Assembly: GCA_964580055.1 (NCBI GenBank)
Contig: CAZOJI010000012.1
Coordinates: forward strand, 29,802-93,801
DNA length: 64,000 bases
Reading direction: 5' to 3'
Origin: JBDGYW01 sp964580055
GTDB lineage: Bacteria; Gemmatimonadota; Gemmatimonadetes; Gemmatimonadales; GWC2-71-9
Shown: in pieces, positions 1 through 8,750 of the stretch
How the letters are laid out: every line of letters starts with the position of its first letter
How positions within the stretch are numbered: position 1 is the first letter of the stretch
Position numbers and translations under genes: made by a program
Notes under the pieces: model-generated
What the model saw: the letters and a program-made list of their open reading frames with translations, nothing else
Databases searched by the model: none
Told to the model about the DNA's origin: nothing

Positions 1-591
1 GCGTTGTGCTTTGTGGACGCGTACCAGAGCGTCGGGCAGCTGCCGCTGGATGTACACGACACAGGAGTGGATTTCCTCTGTTCAGGCGGGCTGAAGTGGT
101 TGTTGGGTGGTCCAGGTATCGCCTTTCTGTACGTTCGCGAAGACCTCGTCGAAAAACTGCATCCCAAGACCACTGGATGGTTCGCGCACGCACGCCAATT
201 CGACTTCGATCCGCTGTCGATTGCATGGCAACCCGACGCGCGCAGGTTCGAGCAGGGTACTCCCTCCTTGGCCGCTGTATTCGCTCAGCTCGGTGGCCTG
301 GAAGTCATACGTGAGATCGGCATCCCCGCTATCAGAGACGTGGTGCGGGGCCTTACCGACAACCTTGTGGACAGGGCTACGGCTGCCGGACTTGCTCCCA
401 AAGTAGCCAGCAGCTCCGCAAGCCGCGGCGCGATTGTGATGATCCCAGACGATGATCCGCATTCCTCAGTGCGGCGCCTTGCCGACGCAGGCATCATCGT
501 TGATGCCCGGCCTGGTCACGTGCGTCTGTCTCCGCATTTCTACAACATTGAGGACGACCATGTCGCAGCCATCTCCATCCTCTCATCCTGA
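1..591 (+). CDS. Class V aminotransferase family protein, C-terminal part (5' truncated)
   Basis: The frame is already open at base 1, so the N-terminus lies outside the window. The visible 196 residues look like the C-terminal half of a fold-type I PLP enzyme of the class V group (kynureninase, cysteine desulfurase and isopenicillin epimerase relatives). The motif FVDAYQSVGQ carries the PLP-binding Asp, and SGGLKWLLGGPG carries the probable Schiff-base lysine at about visible residue 32. The small C-terminal domain ends with a typical RLSPHFYN segment. The substrate cannot be assigned. The gene leads a tight run, and the next gene starts 32 bp inside its 3' end. Kynureninase is possible but not shown. 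Confidence 0.85.
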   Translation, partial: ALCFVDAYQSVGQLPLDVHDTGVDFLCSGGLKWLLGGPGIAFLYVREDLVEKLHPKTTGWFAHARQFDFDPLSIAWQPDARRFEQGTPSLAAVFAQLGGLEVIREIGIPAIRDVVRGLTDNLVDRATAAGLAPKVASSSASRGAIVMIPDDDPHSSVRRLADAGIIVDARPGHVRLSPHFYNIEDDHVAAISILSS

Positions 592-1330
592 AGACGAGGC
601 TCTCGTGGAAGTAAAGGGAGCAACTGCTGACGAGCAACTGCTACGAGTTCCGCCGATATCGGAAAGAAGACGCTTTGTTGACACGGATCCTTGGCGGGTC
701 CTAAGGATACTCGGCGAGTTCGTGGCCGGATTCGAGGAACTCGCCGACGTGCGGCGTGCCGTGACCTTTTTTGGCTCCGCACGCACCGAGCCGCACGATG
801 AAACATACCAGCTCACAGTGGATACGGCGCGACTCCTAGGGCAGCACGGCTTCGCCATAATCACGGGAGCGGGTGGAGGCATCATGGAGGCTGCGAACAA
901 AGGTGCGAAGGAAGCCGCAGCGCCGTCTATCGGCCTCAACATCGAATTGCCGTTTGAGCAAGTCACGAATCCCTATGTTGATCGCACCGTTGAGTTCCGC
1001 TACTTCTTCGTTCGAAAAACGCTGATGGTGAAATACTCCTCGGCGTTCATCTTTCCGCCGGGTGGCTTCGGTACCCTGGACGAGCTGAGCGAAGTTCTCA
1101 CCCTGAAGCAGACACGCAAGATCGGCAACATGCCGATAGTGCTCATGGGCAGAGAATACTGGCACGGATTGCTCGATTGGCTTTCGAACACGGTTGCGGC
1201 TCAAGGGAAGCTCAGTGGCGAAGATCTGGATCTGTTCGAGGTCACAGATGATCCGCAAAGGGTTCTGGACATCGTTGTAGAATGGTGGCGTCAACGAGAA
1301 ACGCCCGGCAATTCACAAGTGACCGGCTAG
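560..1330 (+). CDS. LOG family protein (TIGR00730, lysine-decarboxylase-like Rossmann fold)
   Basis: A 256-residue protein with the LOG-family signature PGGFGTLDE at about residues 167-175 and a glycine-rich GAGGGIME at 103-110. Characterised members release cytokinin bases from riboside monophosphates or act as nucleotide 5'-monophosphate phosphoribohydrolases; none is a true lysine decarboxylase. The ATG at 560 is chosen because GAGG lies seven bases upstream; the frame is open back to 452 without a better start. It overlaps the upstream aminotransferase by 32 bp, which suggests translational coupling. The N-terminal 40 residues are low in conserved features. Substrate is unknown. Confidence 0.9.
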   Translation: MSQPSPSSHPEDEALVEVKGATADEQLLRVPPISERRRFVDTDPWRVLRILGEFVAGFEELADVRRAVTFFGSARTEPHDETYQLTVDTARLLGQHGFAIITGAGGGIMEAANKGAKEAAAPSIGLNIELPFEQVTNPYVDRTVEFRYFFVRKTLMVKYSSAFIFPPGGFGTLDELSEVLTLKQTRKIGNMPIVLMGREYWHGLLDWLSNTVAAQGKLSGEDLDLFEVTDDPQRVLDIVVEWWRQRETPGNSQVTG

Positions 1331-1334
1331 CTAT

Positions 1335-2480
1335 ATGGCGGATGTTTCACACAATCACCTAGGCGGAATGGAGATCGCACCTCCGCCAATTGGGCGAGAC
1401 GCGACGATCCCGGGACTGATCGATAACGCATTCAATGCATACAATGCGGGCAGGTTGAGAGAAGCCTGCCAACTGTTTGCTCAGCGCATGCTCCATGCCA
1501 ACACGACCGTGGGAATGAGTCTCGCCGGAGCTCTGACCCCGGCCGGTTTGGGAATGTCGGCGATTGTGCCATTGATTCGTGCCGGGTTTGTCGACTGGAT
1601 AGTGTCCACGGGAGCGAACCTCTATCACGACGCACACTTCGCGCTTGGCCTGCCAATACATAGAGGGTCACCACACCTCGACGACGTGAAGCTGCGAGAG
1701 CAGGGGATAGTGCGGATCTACGACATCGTTTTCTCGTACGACGTACTCTTGCGCACAGATGAATTCATCCGTGAAGTATCGGCGCGCCCGGAGTTTCAGC
1801 GTGAACTGAGTAGCGCCGAGTATCACTACCTTCTGGGAGGCTACCTGCTGGAACGGGAGTGCAACCTGGGCCTGCAGCAGAGATCGATGCTCGCGGTTGC
1901 GCACCAGTGCGGGGTACCAGTATACACCTCCTCGCCCGGCGACTCTTCAATTGGCATGAACGTGGCCGAGCTGGCGCTGTCCGGCCACGATATTCGCTTC
2001 GATATATCCGCGGACGTGAATGAGACGGCTGCTATCGTGCTTGACGCCAAGAGAAATACCGAGGGGAGCGCGGTTCTGCTGGTGGGTGGTGGCAGCCCCA
2101 AGAACTTCGTGCTGCAAACTGAGCCTCAACTTCAGGAAGTCCTGGGCATAGACGAAAAGGGGCATGACTTCTTCCTTCAGCTGACCGATGCACGCGTGGA
2201 CACGGGCGGTCTATCTGGGGCAACGCCGAGCGAGGCGGTTAGCTGGGGCAAAGTCGATCCCGACCAACTGCCAAATGCAGTAGTCTGTTACGTGGATAGC
2301 ACAATCGGGCTGCCTTTGCTCACGGCATATTCGCTAGCGCGTTGCCAGGACCGTCCATTGAAGCGGCTCTACGAGAGACGTGCGCATTTGGTCGATTGTT
2401 TGAAAGCGGCACATCGCACTGCCTTAGAGAGCAGAAACGCCGTGCCCCGCGGTACATCACCAAAGACCCACCGAGAATGA
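1335..2480 (+). CDS. Deoxyhypusine synthase-like protein
   Basis: The 381 residues carry the hallmarks of the deoxyhypusine synthase family: an NAD-contacting STGANLYHD segment at 91-99, TSSPGDSSIG near 200, and SGATPSEAVSWGK with the active-site lysine at 306. Eukaryotic enzymes move the aminobutyl group of spermidine onto a lysine of eIF5A. Bacteria lack eIF5A, so the acceptor here is probably a small amine, as in homospermidine-forming homologues; that is inference. The gene lies 4 bp after the LOG gene and overlaps the thiolase start by ATGA, so it sits inside a beta-oxidation operon with which it has no obvious metabolic link. Confidence 0.88.
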   Translation: MADVSHNHLGGMEIAPPPIGRDATIPGLIDNAFNAYNAGRLREACQLFAQRMLHANTTVGMSLAGALTPAGLGMSAIVPLIRAGFVDWIVSTGANLYHDAHFALGLPIHRGSPHLDDVKLREQGIVRIYDIVFSYDVLLRTDEFIREVSARPEFQRELSSAEYHYLLGGYLLERECNLGLQQRSMLAVAHQCGVPVYTSSPGDSSIGMNVAELALSGHDIRFDISADVNETAAIVLDAKRNTEGSAVLLVGGGSPKNFVLQTEPQLQEVLGIDEKGHDFFLQLTDARVDTGGLSGATPSEAVSWGKVDPDQLPNAVVCYVDSTIGLPLLTAYSLARCQDRPLKRLYERRAHLVDCLKAAHRTALESRNAVPRGTSPKTHRE

Positions 2481-3772
2481 CGCGGATTTGCAACCAACCG
2501 AGAGTCGCAATCGTCGCAGGATGCCGGACACCCTTCAGCCGGGCCGGTACATCACTCAGAAACAAGACGGCCGTAGATCTGGCACGGCACGCGGTCGTCG
2601 AACTGATTCACAGGGCGAATCTGGATGGCAATCTCGTTGAGCAGCTCTATTTTGGGCAGGTAGTCGCGAGCCCAATGGTGCCGAACCTGGCGCGAGAAGT
2701 CAGTCTGCTACCGCATTTTCCGAAGACGGTGCCCGCCGCCTCGATAAACGGCGCATGCGCCTCCGCCAACCAGGCAATCGTGCTCGCGCACGATCAGATC
2801 GCGCTCGGTTATTGCGACGTAGCAATAGCCGGGGGTGCTGAGAGCCTCTCCAATATTCCTGTCCTGCATTCGCAGCATCTCTCCAGCCTCCTGGTTCGGA
2901 TGAGTCGTACCAAATCCGTGGCCGCAAGGGCCCGGCTGCTGGCATCCGTACGTCCCAGCGATGCCGTGCCCGTGACGCCGACGATCACCGAGCCATGCAC
3001 TGGCGAGACAATGGGAGAAGCCGCTGAGAGGATGGCCAAGATCAACTCGATCGCTCGGGAGGATCAAGATCGCTTTGCTTTGCGAAGCCATCGTCTGGCT
3101 GCCGCGGCCGCCCGAGAAGGGCACCTGTCAGCAGAGATCGCCCCGGTTCTGGAGCGCGGACCGGACGGTCCCACATTGGCTGACAACGGTATCCGGCCTG
3201 ACACCAGCCTCGAGAAACTGGCGAGCCTGCCTCCGGTATTCGACGAGAGCTACGGCACAGTCACGGCAGGTTCATCCTGCCAGCTCACGGACGGTGCAGC
3301 GGCGATCTTGCTGATGAGCGAACAGGCTGCCCGGAGTCACGGATACGATCCCCTAGCGTTCATTAGATCCTACGCGTTGACCGCAACCGATCCGGGCGGT
3401 CAGCTACTGATGGGCCCGGTATATGCAATTCCGAGCGCTTTGGCTCGGGCGGGCATCGCCTGGAAAAACCTCGGCCTCGTGGAGATGCACGAAGCATTCG
3501 CGGCACAGGCGTTGTCCAACATAAAGGCCATCGAGTCGCAACGCTGGGCGAAAGAACACATGGGTCTTGCTACTGCCATCGGCGAGGTGGATTGGGAAAT
3601 CCTCAACGTCATGGGCGGTTCGATCGCACTTGGCCACCCCTTCGGCGCAACCGGCGCGAGAATAACGCTCACTTTAGCAAACGAGATGGCGAGGCGAGGC
3701 GTGGAGTATGGGCTCCTGTCCGTGTGTACGCAGGGCGGTATGGGCTTCGCCATGGTTTTGGAGCGTCCGTAG
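2477..3772 (+). CDS. Acetyl-CoA acyltransferase (thiolase), FadI/FadA type
   Basis: Thiolase of 431 residues that cleaves 3-ketoacyl-CoA in the last step of beta-oxidation. The nucleophile Cys94 lies in NGACASANQA. His387 in GHPFGATGAR and Cys417 in VCTQGGMG complete the catalytic set. The start is the ATG overlapping the upstream stop (ATGA at 2477-2480). The next gene encodes the hydratase/dehydrogenase partner and begins two bases after this stop, so the two products probably form the trifunctional fatty-acid oxidation complex. The length and gene pairing fit FadI/FadJ better than a biosynthetic thiolase. Confidence 0.93.
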   Translation: MTRICNQPRVAIVAGCRTPFSRAGTSLRNKTAVDLARHAVVELIHRANLDGNLVEQLYFGQVVASPMVPNLAREVSLLPHFPKTVPAASINGACASANQAIVLAHDQIALGYCDVAIAGGAESLSNIPVLHSQHLSSLLVRMSRTKSVAARARLLASVRPSDAVPVTPTITEPCTGETMGEAAERMAKINSIAREDQDRFALRSHRLAAAAAREGHLSAEIAPVLERGPDGPTLADNGIRPDTSLEKLASLPPVFDESYGTVTAGSSCQLTDGAAAILLMSEQAARSHGYDPLAFIRSYALTATDPGGQLLMGPVYAIPSALARAGIAWKNLGLVEMHEAFAAQALSNIKAIESQRWAKEHMGLATAIGEVDWEILNVMGGSIALGHPFGATGARITLTLANEMARRGVEYGLLSVCTQGGMGFAMVLERP

Positions 3773-3773
3773 G

Positions 3774-5909
3774 TTGGGCTCCTTCAGCAAACGAGTCAGG
3801 GATCACACCGCATGGCTCGAACTGAATGTTCCTGACCGTCCGGTCAATGTCATAACCAGGTCCGTGCGGGAGGAGCTCAGGGCTCTGCTGAATGACTCTG
3901 CAGCCGACCCGGAGATCCATTCCATGATCCTCATATCGCGAAAAGAGGATCACTTCATGGCAGGGGCTGATGTTGAAGAGTTCGCCAGACTGCGTACGCG
4001 ACATCAAGCTCTTATGCTCGTTCGCGAGGGTCAAGACCTGGTCAACATGTTGGAAGCCAGCGCCAAGCCGATCGTTGCCGCAATACACGGCGCTTGCTTG
4101 GGAGGTGGGTTGGAGGCGGTGCTTGCCTGCGAATACCGAATCGCGACTAAGCACCACAAGACAGTGTTCCAGCTGCCAGAGGTCCGCTTGGGCATCTTGC
4201 CGGCAGCGGGCGGGTGTCAACTGCTCCCCCGGCTGATCGGATTACGGCGTGCCCTTGAGATGATCCTGACAGGACGTAAGACTGTTGCAGCCGACGCCTT
4301 GCGCTACGGATTGGTGGACGAACTGGTTCATCCGTCAATTGTAGATGACGTGGCATTCAAGGCGTCCCAGCGGCTGGCATCTGGTTGGCGACCCAAGCGG
4401 CACGTCAGCATTCCCGAGAAGTTAGCAGTGGACCGGAACGTACCTGCACGGAACACGATTCTCGGGAGGGCTCGGAAGAACGTTGTGGCAAAGAAAGGCA
4501 GCAATTACCCCGCACCTCTGGCCGCCATCGCAGCGATTGGCCACGGCCTTCAGTACGGCGTGGAGGCAGGACTGGAACACGACGCAGCGTCGTTCTCGGA
4601 ATTGGCGATAGGTGATGTTTCCAGGAACTTGGTGCGGCTGTTTTTCGCGGATAAGGCACTCAAGAAGGCATACGCGCCAGAGGGAGGATTCCCCGAACCG
4701 AAGCATGTGAGGAATATCGCTGTAGTCGGCGGAGGTTTCATCGGCTCCGCGATCGCGGGAGTCGCAGCAAGCCATGCCTGTGTGGACGTTCGGATACGGG
4801 ACACGTCGACAGAGATAGTGACATCGGCGCTCGAACGTGCTCGCAACATCGGTCTCCGACGGTCCGCCGCCGCCCCGGCGCCGGGATTGGCCGAACGAGA
4901 CTTGGAGGTCCTCATATCGGGAGGTGCCGACTGGGCTGGCTTTGGCCGAGTGGACTTGGTGATCGAAGCGACCACAGAAGATCTCGAAACCAAGCGATAC
5001 GTGTTCGAACAGGTCGAGTCGCACGTGCATCCCGGGTGCGTGATCGCATCGACCACGAGTACACTGCGGATTGCGGAAATTGCCGCGGCAATTGAGAATC
5101 CTCACCGGGTGCTCGGCATGCACTTCTGTTCGCCAGTGGAGAAAACGCCTCTGGTTGAGGTTGTGGCTCACGAGAAATCGGATCCCGCGGCTATTGCAAC
5201 GGCGGCCGCGTTCGCGCGAAGAATGAAGAAGACCGCAATTGTCGTTCGGGACAGTGCAGGCTTCTGGGTCAACAGACTGCTCGCACCGTACCTCCGCGAA
5301 ACCTGGTTGCTATTGGAGGCAGGAGCCGGCCCGCGACAACTGGATTCGGAGATGACCGCGTACGGTTTCCCGGTGGGACCGGTTACCTTGCTGGACGAGA
5401 TCGGTCTCGATGTGGTTTTGGATACCTCGCACAGTCTCTACGAGGCGATCGGCGAGCGTTTGAAGCCACGGGCTGGGCTCGCTCGGATGGTCGGTGAAGG
5501 ACGTCTTGGCCGCAAGAGCGGTCGTGGTCTCTACGAGTATCGCCGGGGCAAGCGGAGACACCCGGACGCCAACGCTTTGGAGCTAATTCGCGGGAGCAAT
5601 CCTTGGGATTCCGAGGCCATTGATATCTCAGAGCGACTCATTTACGCGATTTTGAATGAGGCGGCCCGGGCGTTTTCCGAAGAGGTCGTTGGCTGTGCGC
5701 GAGATGGTGACGTGGGTGCGGTCCTCGGTTTCGGTTTCCCGCCGTTCCTGGGAGGGCCCTTGCGTCATACCGATCGGCTTGGCGTCGCCAACGTCGTCGA
5801 TAAGCTGGATGAGTTGCAGAGGTCTTACGGAGATCAGTTCGAACCCGCTCAGCTCCTGGTCGAGATGGCTGGGCTGAATGAGCAATTTCACCACCAAAAA
5901 CACCAATAG
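3774..5909 (+). CDS. fadJ: Fatty oxidation complex alpha subunit: enoyl-CoA hydratase / 3-hydroxyacyl-CoA dehydrogenase
   Basis: A bifunctional protein of about 711 residues, matching FadJ in length. The N-terminal crotonase domain shows the oxyanion-hole segments DHFMAGADVEEF and HGACLGGGLEAVLACE, and LPEVRLGILPAAGG with the acidic residues. The middle Rossmann domain has VVGGGFIGSAIAG near residue 316 and HFCSPVEKTPLVEVV with the catalytic His. The C-terminal 3HCDH domain is duplicated as in the family. A TTG at 3774 is preferred because it places the start just after the thiolase stop and gives the expected family N-terminus; further in-frame codons upstream lie inside the thiolase gene. 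It acts with the thiolase in the cytoplasm. Confidence 0.93.
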   Translation: MGSFSKRVRDHTAWLELNVPDRPVNVITRSVREELRALLNDSAADPEIHSMILISRKEDHFMAGADVEEFARLRTRHQALMLVREGQDLVNMLEASAKPIVAAIHGACLGGGLEAVLACEYRIATKHHKTVFQLPEVRLGILPAAGGCQLLPRLIGLRRALEMILTGRKTVAADALRYGLVDELVHPSIVDDVAFKASQRLASGWRPKRHVSIPEKLAVDRNVPARNTILGRARKNVVAKKGSNYPAPLAAIAAIGHGLQYGVEAGLEHDAASFSELAIGDVSRNLVRLFFADKALKKAYAPEGGFPEPKHVRNIAVVGGGFIGSAIAGVAASHACVDVRIRDTSTEIVTSALERARNIGLRRSAAAPAPGLAERDLEVLISGGADWAGFGRVDLVIEATTEDLETKRYVFEQVESHVHPGCVIASTTSTLRIAEIAAAIENPHRVLGMHFCSPVEKTPLVEVVAHEKSDPAAIATAAAFARRMKKTAIVVRDSAGFWVNRLLAPYLRETWLLLEAGAGPRQLDSEMTAYGFPVGPVTLLDEIGLDVVLDTSHSLYEAIGERLKPRAGLARMVGEGRLGRKSGRGLYEYRRGKRRHPDANALELIRGSNPWDSEAIDISERLIYAILNEAARAFSEEVVGCARDGDVGAVLGFGFPPFLGGPLRHTDRLGVANVVDKLDELQRSYGDQFEPAQLLVEMAGLNEQFHHQKHQ

Positions 5910-5924
5910 GAACGAAAAGGCATT

Positions 5925-6854
5925 ATGCTCCTCAACATCTTTTTGTGGCTCAGCGAGCAGCGTCGCGTGTTCGATTTTGTCAAGAGCAACCGCTTTGCCT
6001 GGAAACTCGCCTCCAGATTTGTAGCCGGGGAAACGGTCAATGAGGCGGTCCAGGCGGCAAAGGTATTGAACTCCGATGGGACAATGGTAAGCCTCGACCT
6101 GTTGGGAGAAAGCGTTTCGTCTCGAGAGGAAACCGCTGAAGCGCGGGGCGACGTGATTCGCGTGTTGGATGCTATCACCGAAAACCAAGTGAACGGCAAC
6201 GTCTCAGTAAAACTGACCCAGCTCGGACTCGACATCGATTCAGCACTGTGTATCGAAAACATGAATCAAGTCCTCACCCGCGCGGCAGAACTGGGCATTT
6301 TCGTTCGTATCGATATGGAAAGCTCCGAGCACACTGAGCGCACATTGGACATCTTCAAGCAGCTGCAACAGTCATTCGGCAACGCCACCGGTGTGGTTAT
6401 ACAGAGTTACTTGCGACGGTCGGAAAGCGACATCGAGGATCTAATCGCTCAAGGTGCGCGTGTTCGATTGTGCAAGGGCGCATACGCCGAACCCGCTTCC
6501 CTAGCGTTTCAGGACATGAAGGAGATCCGCCAGTCCTTTGAAAGAATCATGGAGCGTCTCCTCGACGATGGGAACTACCCTGCAATCGCCACGCATGACG
6601 ACCAACTGATTGAGCGTGCGCTGACCTACGTGAAGGAGAAACGCATTCCGAGTGAACGCTTCGAGTTCCAGATGCTCTACGGGGTGCGAAGGGATCTTCA
6701 GCAACAGCTACGTCGTCAGGGTTACAACGTTCGAGTCTACGTGCCGTTCGGCAGCAATTGGTATCCGTATTTGATGAGGCGCCTGGCAGAGAAATCTTCT
6801 AACGTCGGGTTCATGATGCGAAGCGTTCTGAAGGAGACATTCTCTCGCAAATGA
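5925..6854 (+). CDS. Proline dehydrogenase (monofunctional)
   Basis: A 309-residue FAD enzyme that oxidises proline to pyrroline-5-carboxylate and feeds electrons to the quinone pool. The TIM-barrel core is recognisable from SVKLTQLGLDID, RIDMESSEHTERTLD, RLCKGAYAEPA and ATHDDQLIE, and the C-terminal YLMRRLAE carries the arginines that bind proline carboxylate. It is the short form found in Gram-positives and Deinococcus relatives, not a PutA fusion, and no P5C dehydrogenase is in the window. AAAAGG precedes the ATG. It follows fadJ by 15 bp and its stop overlaps the next start (ATGA). Confidence 0.93.
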   Translation: MLLNIFLWLSEQRRVFDFVKSNRFAWKLASRFVAGETVNEAVQAAKVLNSDGTMVSLDLLGESVSSREETAEARGDVIRVLDAITENQVNGNVSVKLTQLGLDIDSALCIENMNQVLTRAAELGIFVRIDMESSEHTERTLDIFKQLQQSFGNATGVVIQSYLRRSESDIEDLIAQGARVRLCKGAYAEPASLAFQDMKEIRQSFERIMERLLDDGNYPAIATHDDQLIERALTYVKEKRIPSERFEFQMLYGVRRDLQQQLRRQGYNVRVYVPFGSNWYPYLMRRLAEKSSNVGFMMRSVLKETFSRK

Positions 6855-7174
6855 CGGAGGATCGGTCTTTGGGCGAATACATGAGTGCGCATGGCTGCCC
6901 ACCGGCGCTCTTGGGTTCCGATGGTGTCCCCTACACGGTGGAGATCTTTGCGGATGCCTCACCTCTGGAGGATGGGAGATTCGGCGCCGCAGTGATGTTT
7001 GTGAGGTGGTCGCAGAAGCAGCCGCGGCCGGCCGGCCATCTGGAGACGGATTATTTGGCCTATGGCGATACCAGCGAATGGGCGAAGAGGAAACTAGAGG
7101 AGCTGGACCTTCGAGAGATAAAAAGCTACCTCGACCGATTGATCGAAAATGGGAAAGGAATCGTCGACTGGTAG
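6851..7174 (+). CDS. Conserved small hypothetical protein
   Basis: A 107-residue acidic protein whose ATG overlaps the proline dehydrogenase stop by four bases, so the two are probably translationally coupled. I recognise no family. It reads as one compact alpha/beta domain: a central strand-rich part (YTVEIFADASPLEDGRFG, then AAVMFVRW), an LETDYLAYGDTSEWA segment, and a C-terminal helix LDLREIKSYLDRLIE. There is no signal peptide or membrane segment. The end lies 20 bp before rsgA. A role tied to proline catabolism or ribosome assembly would be guesswork. Confidence 0.7.
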   Translation: MTEDRSLGEYMSAHGCPPALLGSDGVPYTVEIFADASPLEDGRFGAAVMFVRWSQKQPRPAGHLETDYLAYGDTSEWAKRKLEELDLREIKSYLDRLIENGKGIVDW

Positions 7175-7194
7175 AAGCACAGAGTGGCCTGCTC

Positions 7195-8085
7195 ATGTCC
7201 AAAACCGGCGGGGTTTACAGGGTACTTATCGGTGACACCGTCGTGGCAGCGAGCCTGCGTGGCAGGTGCAAGCAGCAACACGCTAAACGGATCCTAGTAG
7301 GTGATCGCGTTGAGGTTTCGATCCACGCCGACGGTTCGTGCACTGTCGAGGGAATCCAAGAACGAAAGACCGTGCTATGTCGCCGTTCTCCGGGAAAGGC
7401 AGGGACGGTGAGGGACGTGGCGGCAAACGTGGACCAGGTTGTCGTAGTGGGCGCTGCTCGAGATCCGATTTGGAATCCACATCTCATAGATCGGTTTCTT
7501 GCGGTCGGGGAGGCAAACGATCTGGATACGGTGCTAGTGGTCAACAAGTGCGACCTGGTGTGCGATATTGCCGAACTCATAACACCTTACCGTCGCGCCG
7601 GTTATTTGGTGATTCGCACGAGCGTGGTTCGAGGGGATGGGTTGCGCGCGTTGCGCGAGCTGCTCGACGGGCGTATCTCGCTGTTGAGCGGGCCCACTGG
7701 CGTGGGGAAATCCAGCCTGCTCAACGCACTTCAGCCGGGCCTCGAACTCCCAACGGGAGCGGTGAGTTCAAGGACGGGAACAGGCCGTCATACAACGGTA
7801 GCCGCTGAGATGCACAGATTTGGTGTTTTGGGCATGGTGGTGGATACGCCTGGGTTGAGGGATATCGGTCTCTGGGGATTATCGCCGGACGAGGTTGCGG
7901 CCGCCTTCCCGGATGTCGGGGAATTCGCCGGGGATTGCCGCTTCGACAACTGTCGTCATCTCGAGGAGCCGGGCTGCGCGGTGCTTCGCGCCGTGAAAGA
8001 GAACGAACTTGCAAAGCCCCGACATGATTCCTACCGACAACTCTTGGCGGAGGCAGAACGCGCTGCCAAGCCGTGGAGTCATTGA
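7195..8085 (+). CDS. rsgA: Ribosome small-subunit-dependent GTPase A
   Basis: RsgA/YjeQ is a circularly permuted GTPase that checks late 30S maturation near the decoding centre. The order seen fits: an N-terminal OB-fold, then G4 (VVNKCD), then G1 (GPTGVGKSSLLNA), then a G3-like DTPGLRD, then a zinc knuckle with CRFDNCRHLEEPGCAV. The ATG at 7195 gives a 296-residue protein with the family N-terminus (SKTGGVYRVL). The frame runs upstream into the preceding gene, so a slightly earlier start is possible. Its 3' end overlaps the convergent HNH gene by seven bases. Confidence 0.93.
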   Translation: MSKTGGVYRVLIGDTVVAASLRGRCKQQHAKRILVGDRVEVSIHADGSCTVEGIQERKTVLCRRSPGKAGTVRDVAANVDQVVVVGAARDPIWNPHLIDRFLAVGEANDLDTVLVVNKCDLVCDIAELITPYRRAGYLVIRTSVVRGDGLRALRELLDGRISLLSGPTGVGKSSLLNALQPGLELPTGAVSSRTGTGRHTTVAAEMHRFGVLGMVVDTPGLRDIGLWGLSPDEVAAAFPDVGEFAGDCRFDNCRHLEEPGCAVLRAVKENELAKPRHDSYRQLLAEAERAAKPWSH

Positions 8086-8411
8086 CCCTCGCCTGCCTGC
8101 TGTACCGCTCGCCGCAGGCGCGGCCAGACATGGATAGCGAAACGCAGGAATTTTCGCCTTTCTTCCGGATTGCACTGCAGCCAATCCCACGCGGACCTGC
8201 AGCCCTTCCGAGTGTTGCAGCTTGCGCATGCTGTCACGAGATTCCCAGCGGAGTTGTCACCTAGCTTGGCGAGCGGTTGGACGTGGTCGAGTGTCAGTTG
8301 CTCGGACTTGAACACTCCACCGCAATAGACGCAGCGGTTATTGTCGCGGCGAAAGATGGTTGTCCTCTTTTCGTCGCCCGTTTTTGAGACCTTCATTGCC
8401 TTGGAGTTCAT
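8079..8411 (-). CDS. HNH endonuclease
   Basis: A 110-residue stand-alone HNH domain protein. The beta-beta-alpha-metal motif is intact: CVYCG gives the first zinc cysteines, LTLDHVQPLAKLGDNSAGNLV gives the catalytic His and Asn, and CASCNTRKG gives the second cysteine pair. This is the HNH subtype with two CxxC zinc ligand pairs, common in small solitary nucleases. A basic tail follows. The start codon abuts the start codon of the divergent small gene at 8412 with no intergenic base, and the 3' end overlaps rsgA. Target and role are unknown; no phage or intron context is visible. Confidence 0.88.
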   Translation of the reverse strand: MNSKAMKVSKTGDEKRTTIFRRDNNRCVYCGGVFKSEQLTLDHVQPLAKLGDNSAGNLVTACASCNTRKGCRSAWDWLQCNPEERRKFLRFAIHVWPRLRRAVQQAGEGQ

Positions 8412-8669
8412 ATGAGCGGTATGCGTTCAAGAGAACGAATCGTTGCAAACCTGGAGTCGATATACCGTGAAGCGTACGAACGCGCAAAGGCGAGCGAAGA
8501 CAAGGATCGCATGATGGATCTCGATGCGTCCTTCCAGCGCGAGCAACTGATCTTGGAGGTGCTCCTCGATGTCCGCGACGCTTTGGCATCACTAAGGGAA
8601 CCGCAGAACTCAGAAACGGCATTGAAGAAGATCAGCACACTACGGAATATTGCCAAGTACGCAAAGTAG
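8412..8669 (+). CDS. Small helical hypothetical protein
   Basis: 85 residues, charged and almost entirely helical in character (IVANLESIYREAYERAKASEDKDRMMDL, then EQLILEVLLDVRDALASL). I recognise no family. There is no signal peptide or membrane segment. A second ATG at 8421 could be the true start and would leave a few bases between this gene and the divergent HNH gene. Any promoter must lie within the HNH coding region. Whether the pair works together is unknown. Confidence 0.6.
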   Translation: MSGMRSRERIVANLESIYREAYERAKASEDKDRMMDLDASFQREQLILEVLLDVRDALASLREPQNSETALKKISTLRNIAKYAK

Positions 8670-8750
8670 CGATGTGGCTGCCAAAGTCGTGACAAGAGGG
8701 TTGAATGGTGATTGAGAGTTCTTGCAGACACCAGCGCGACCTGGAACAGG

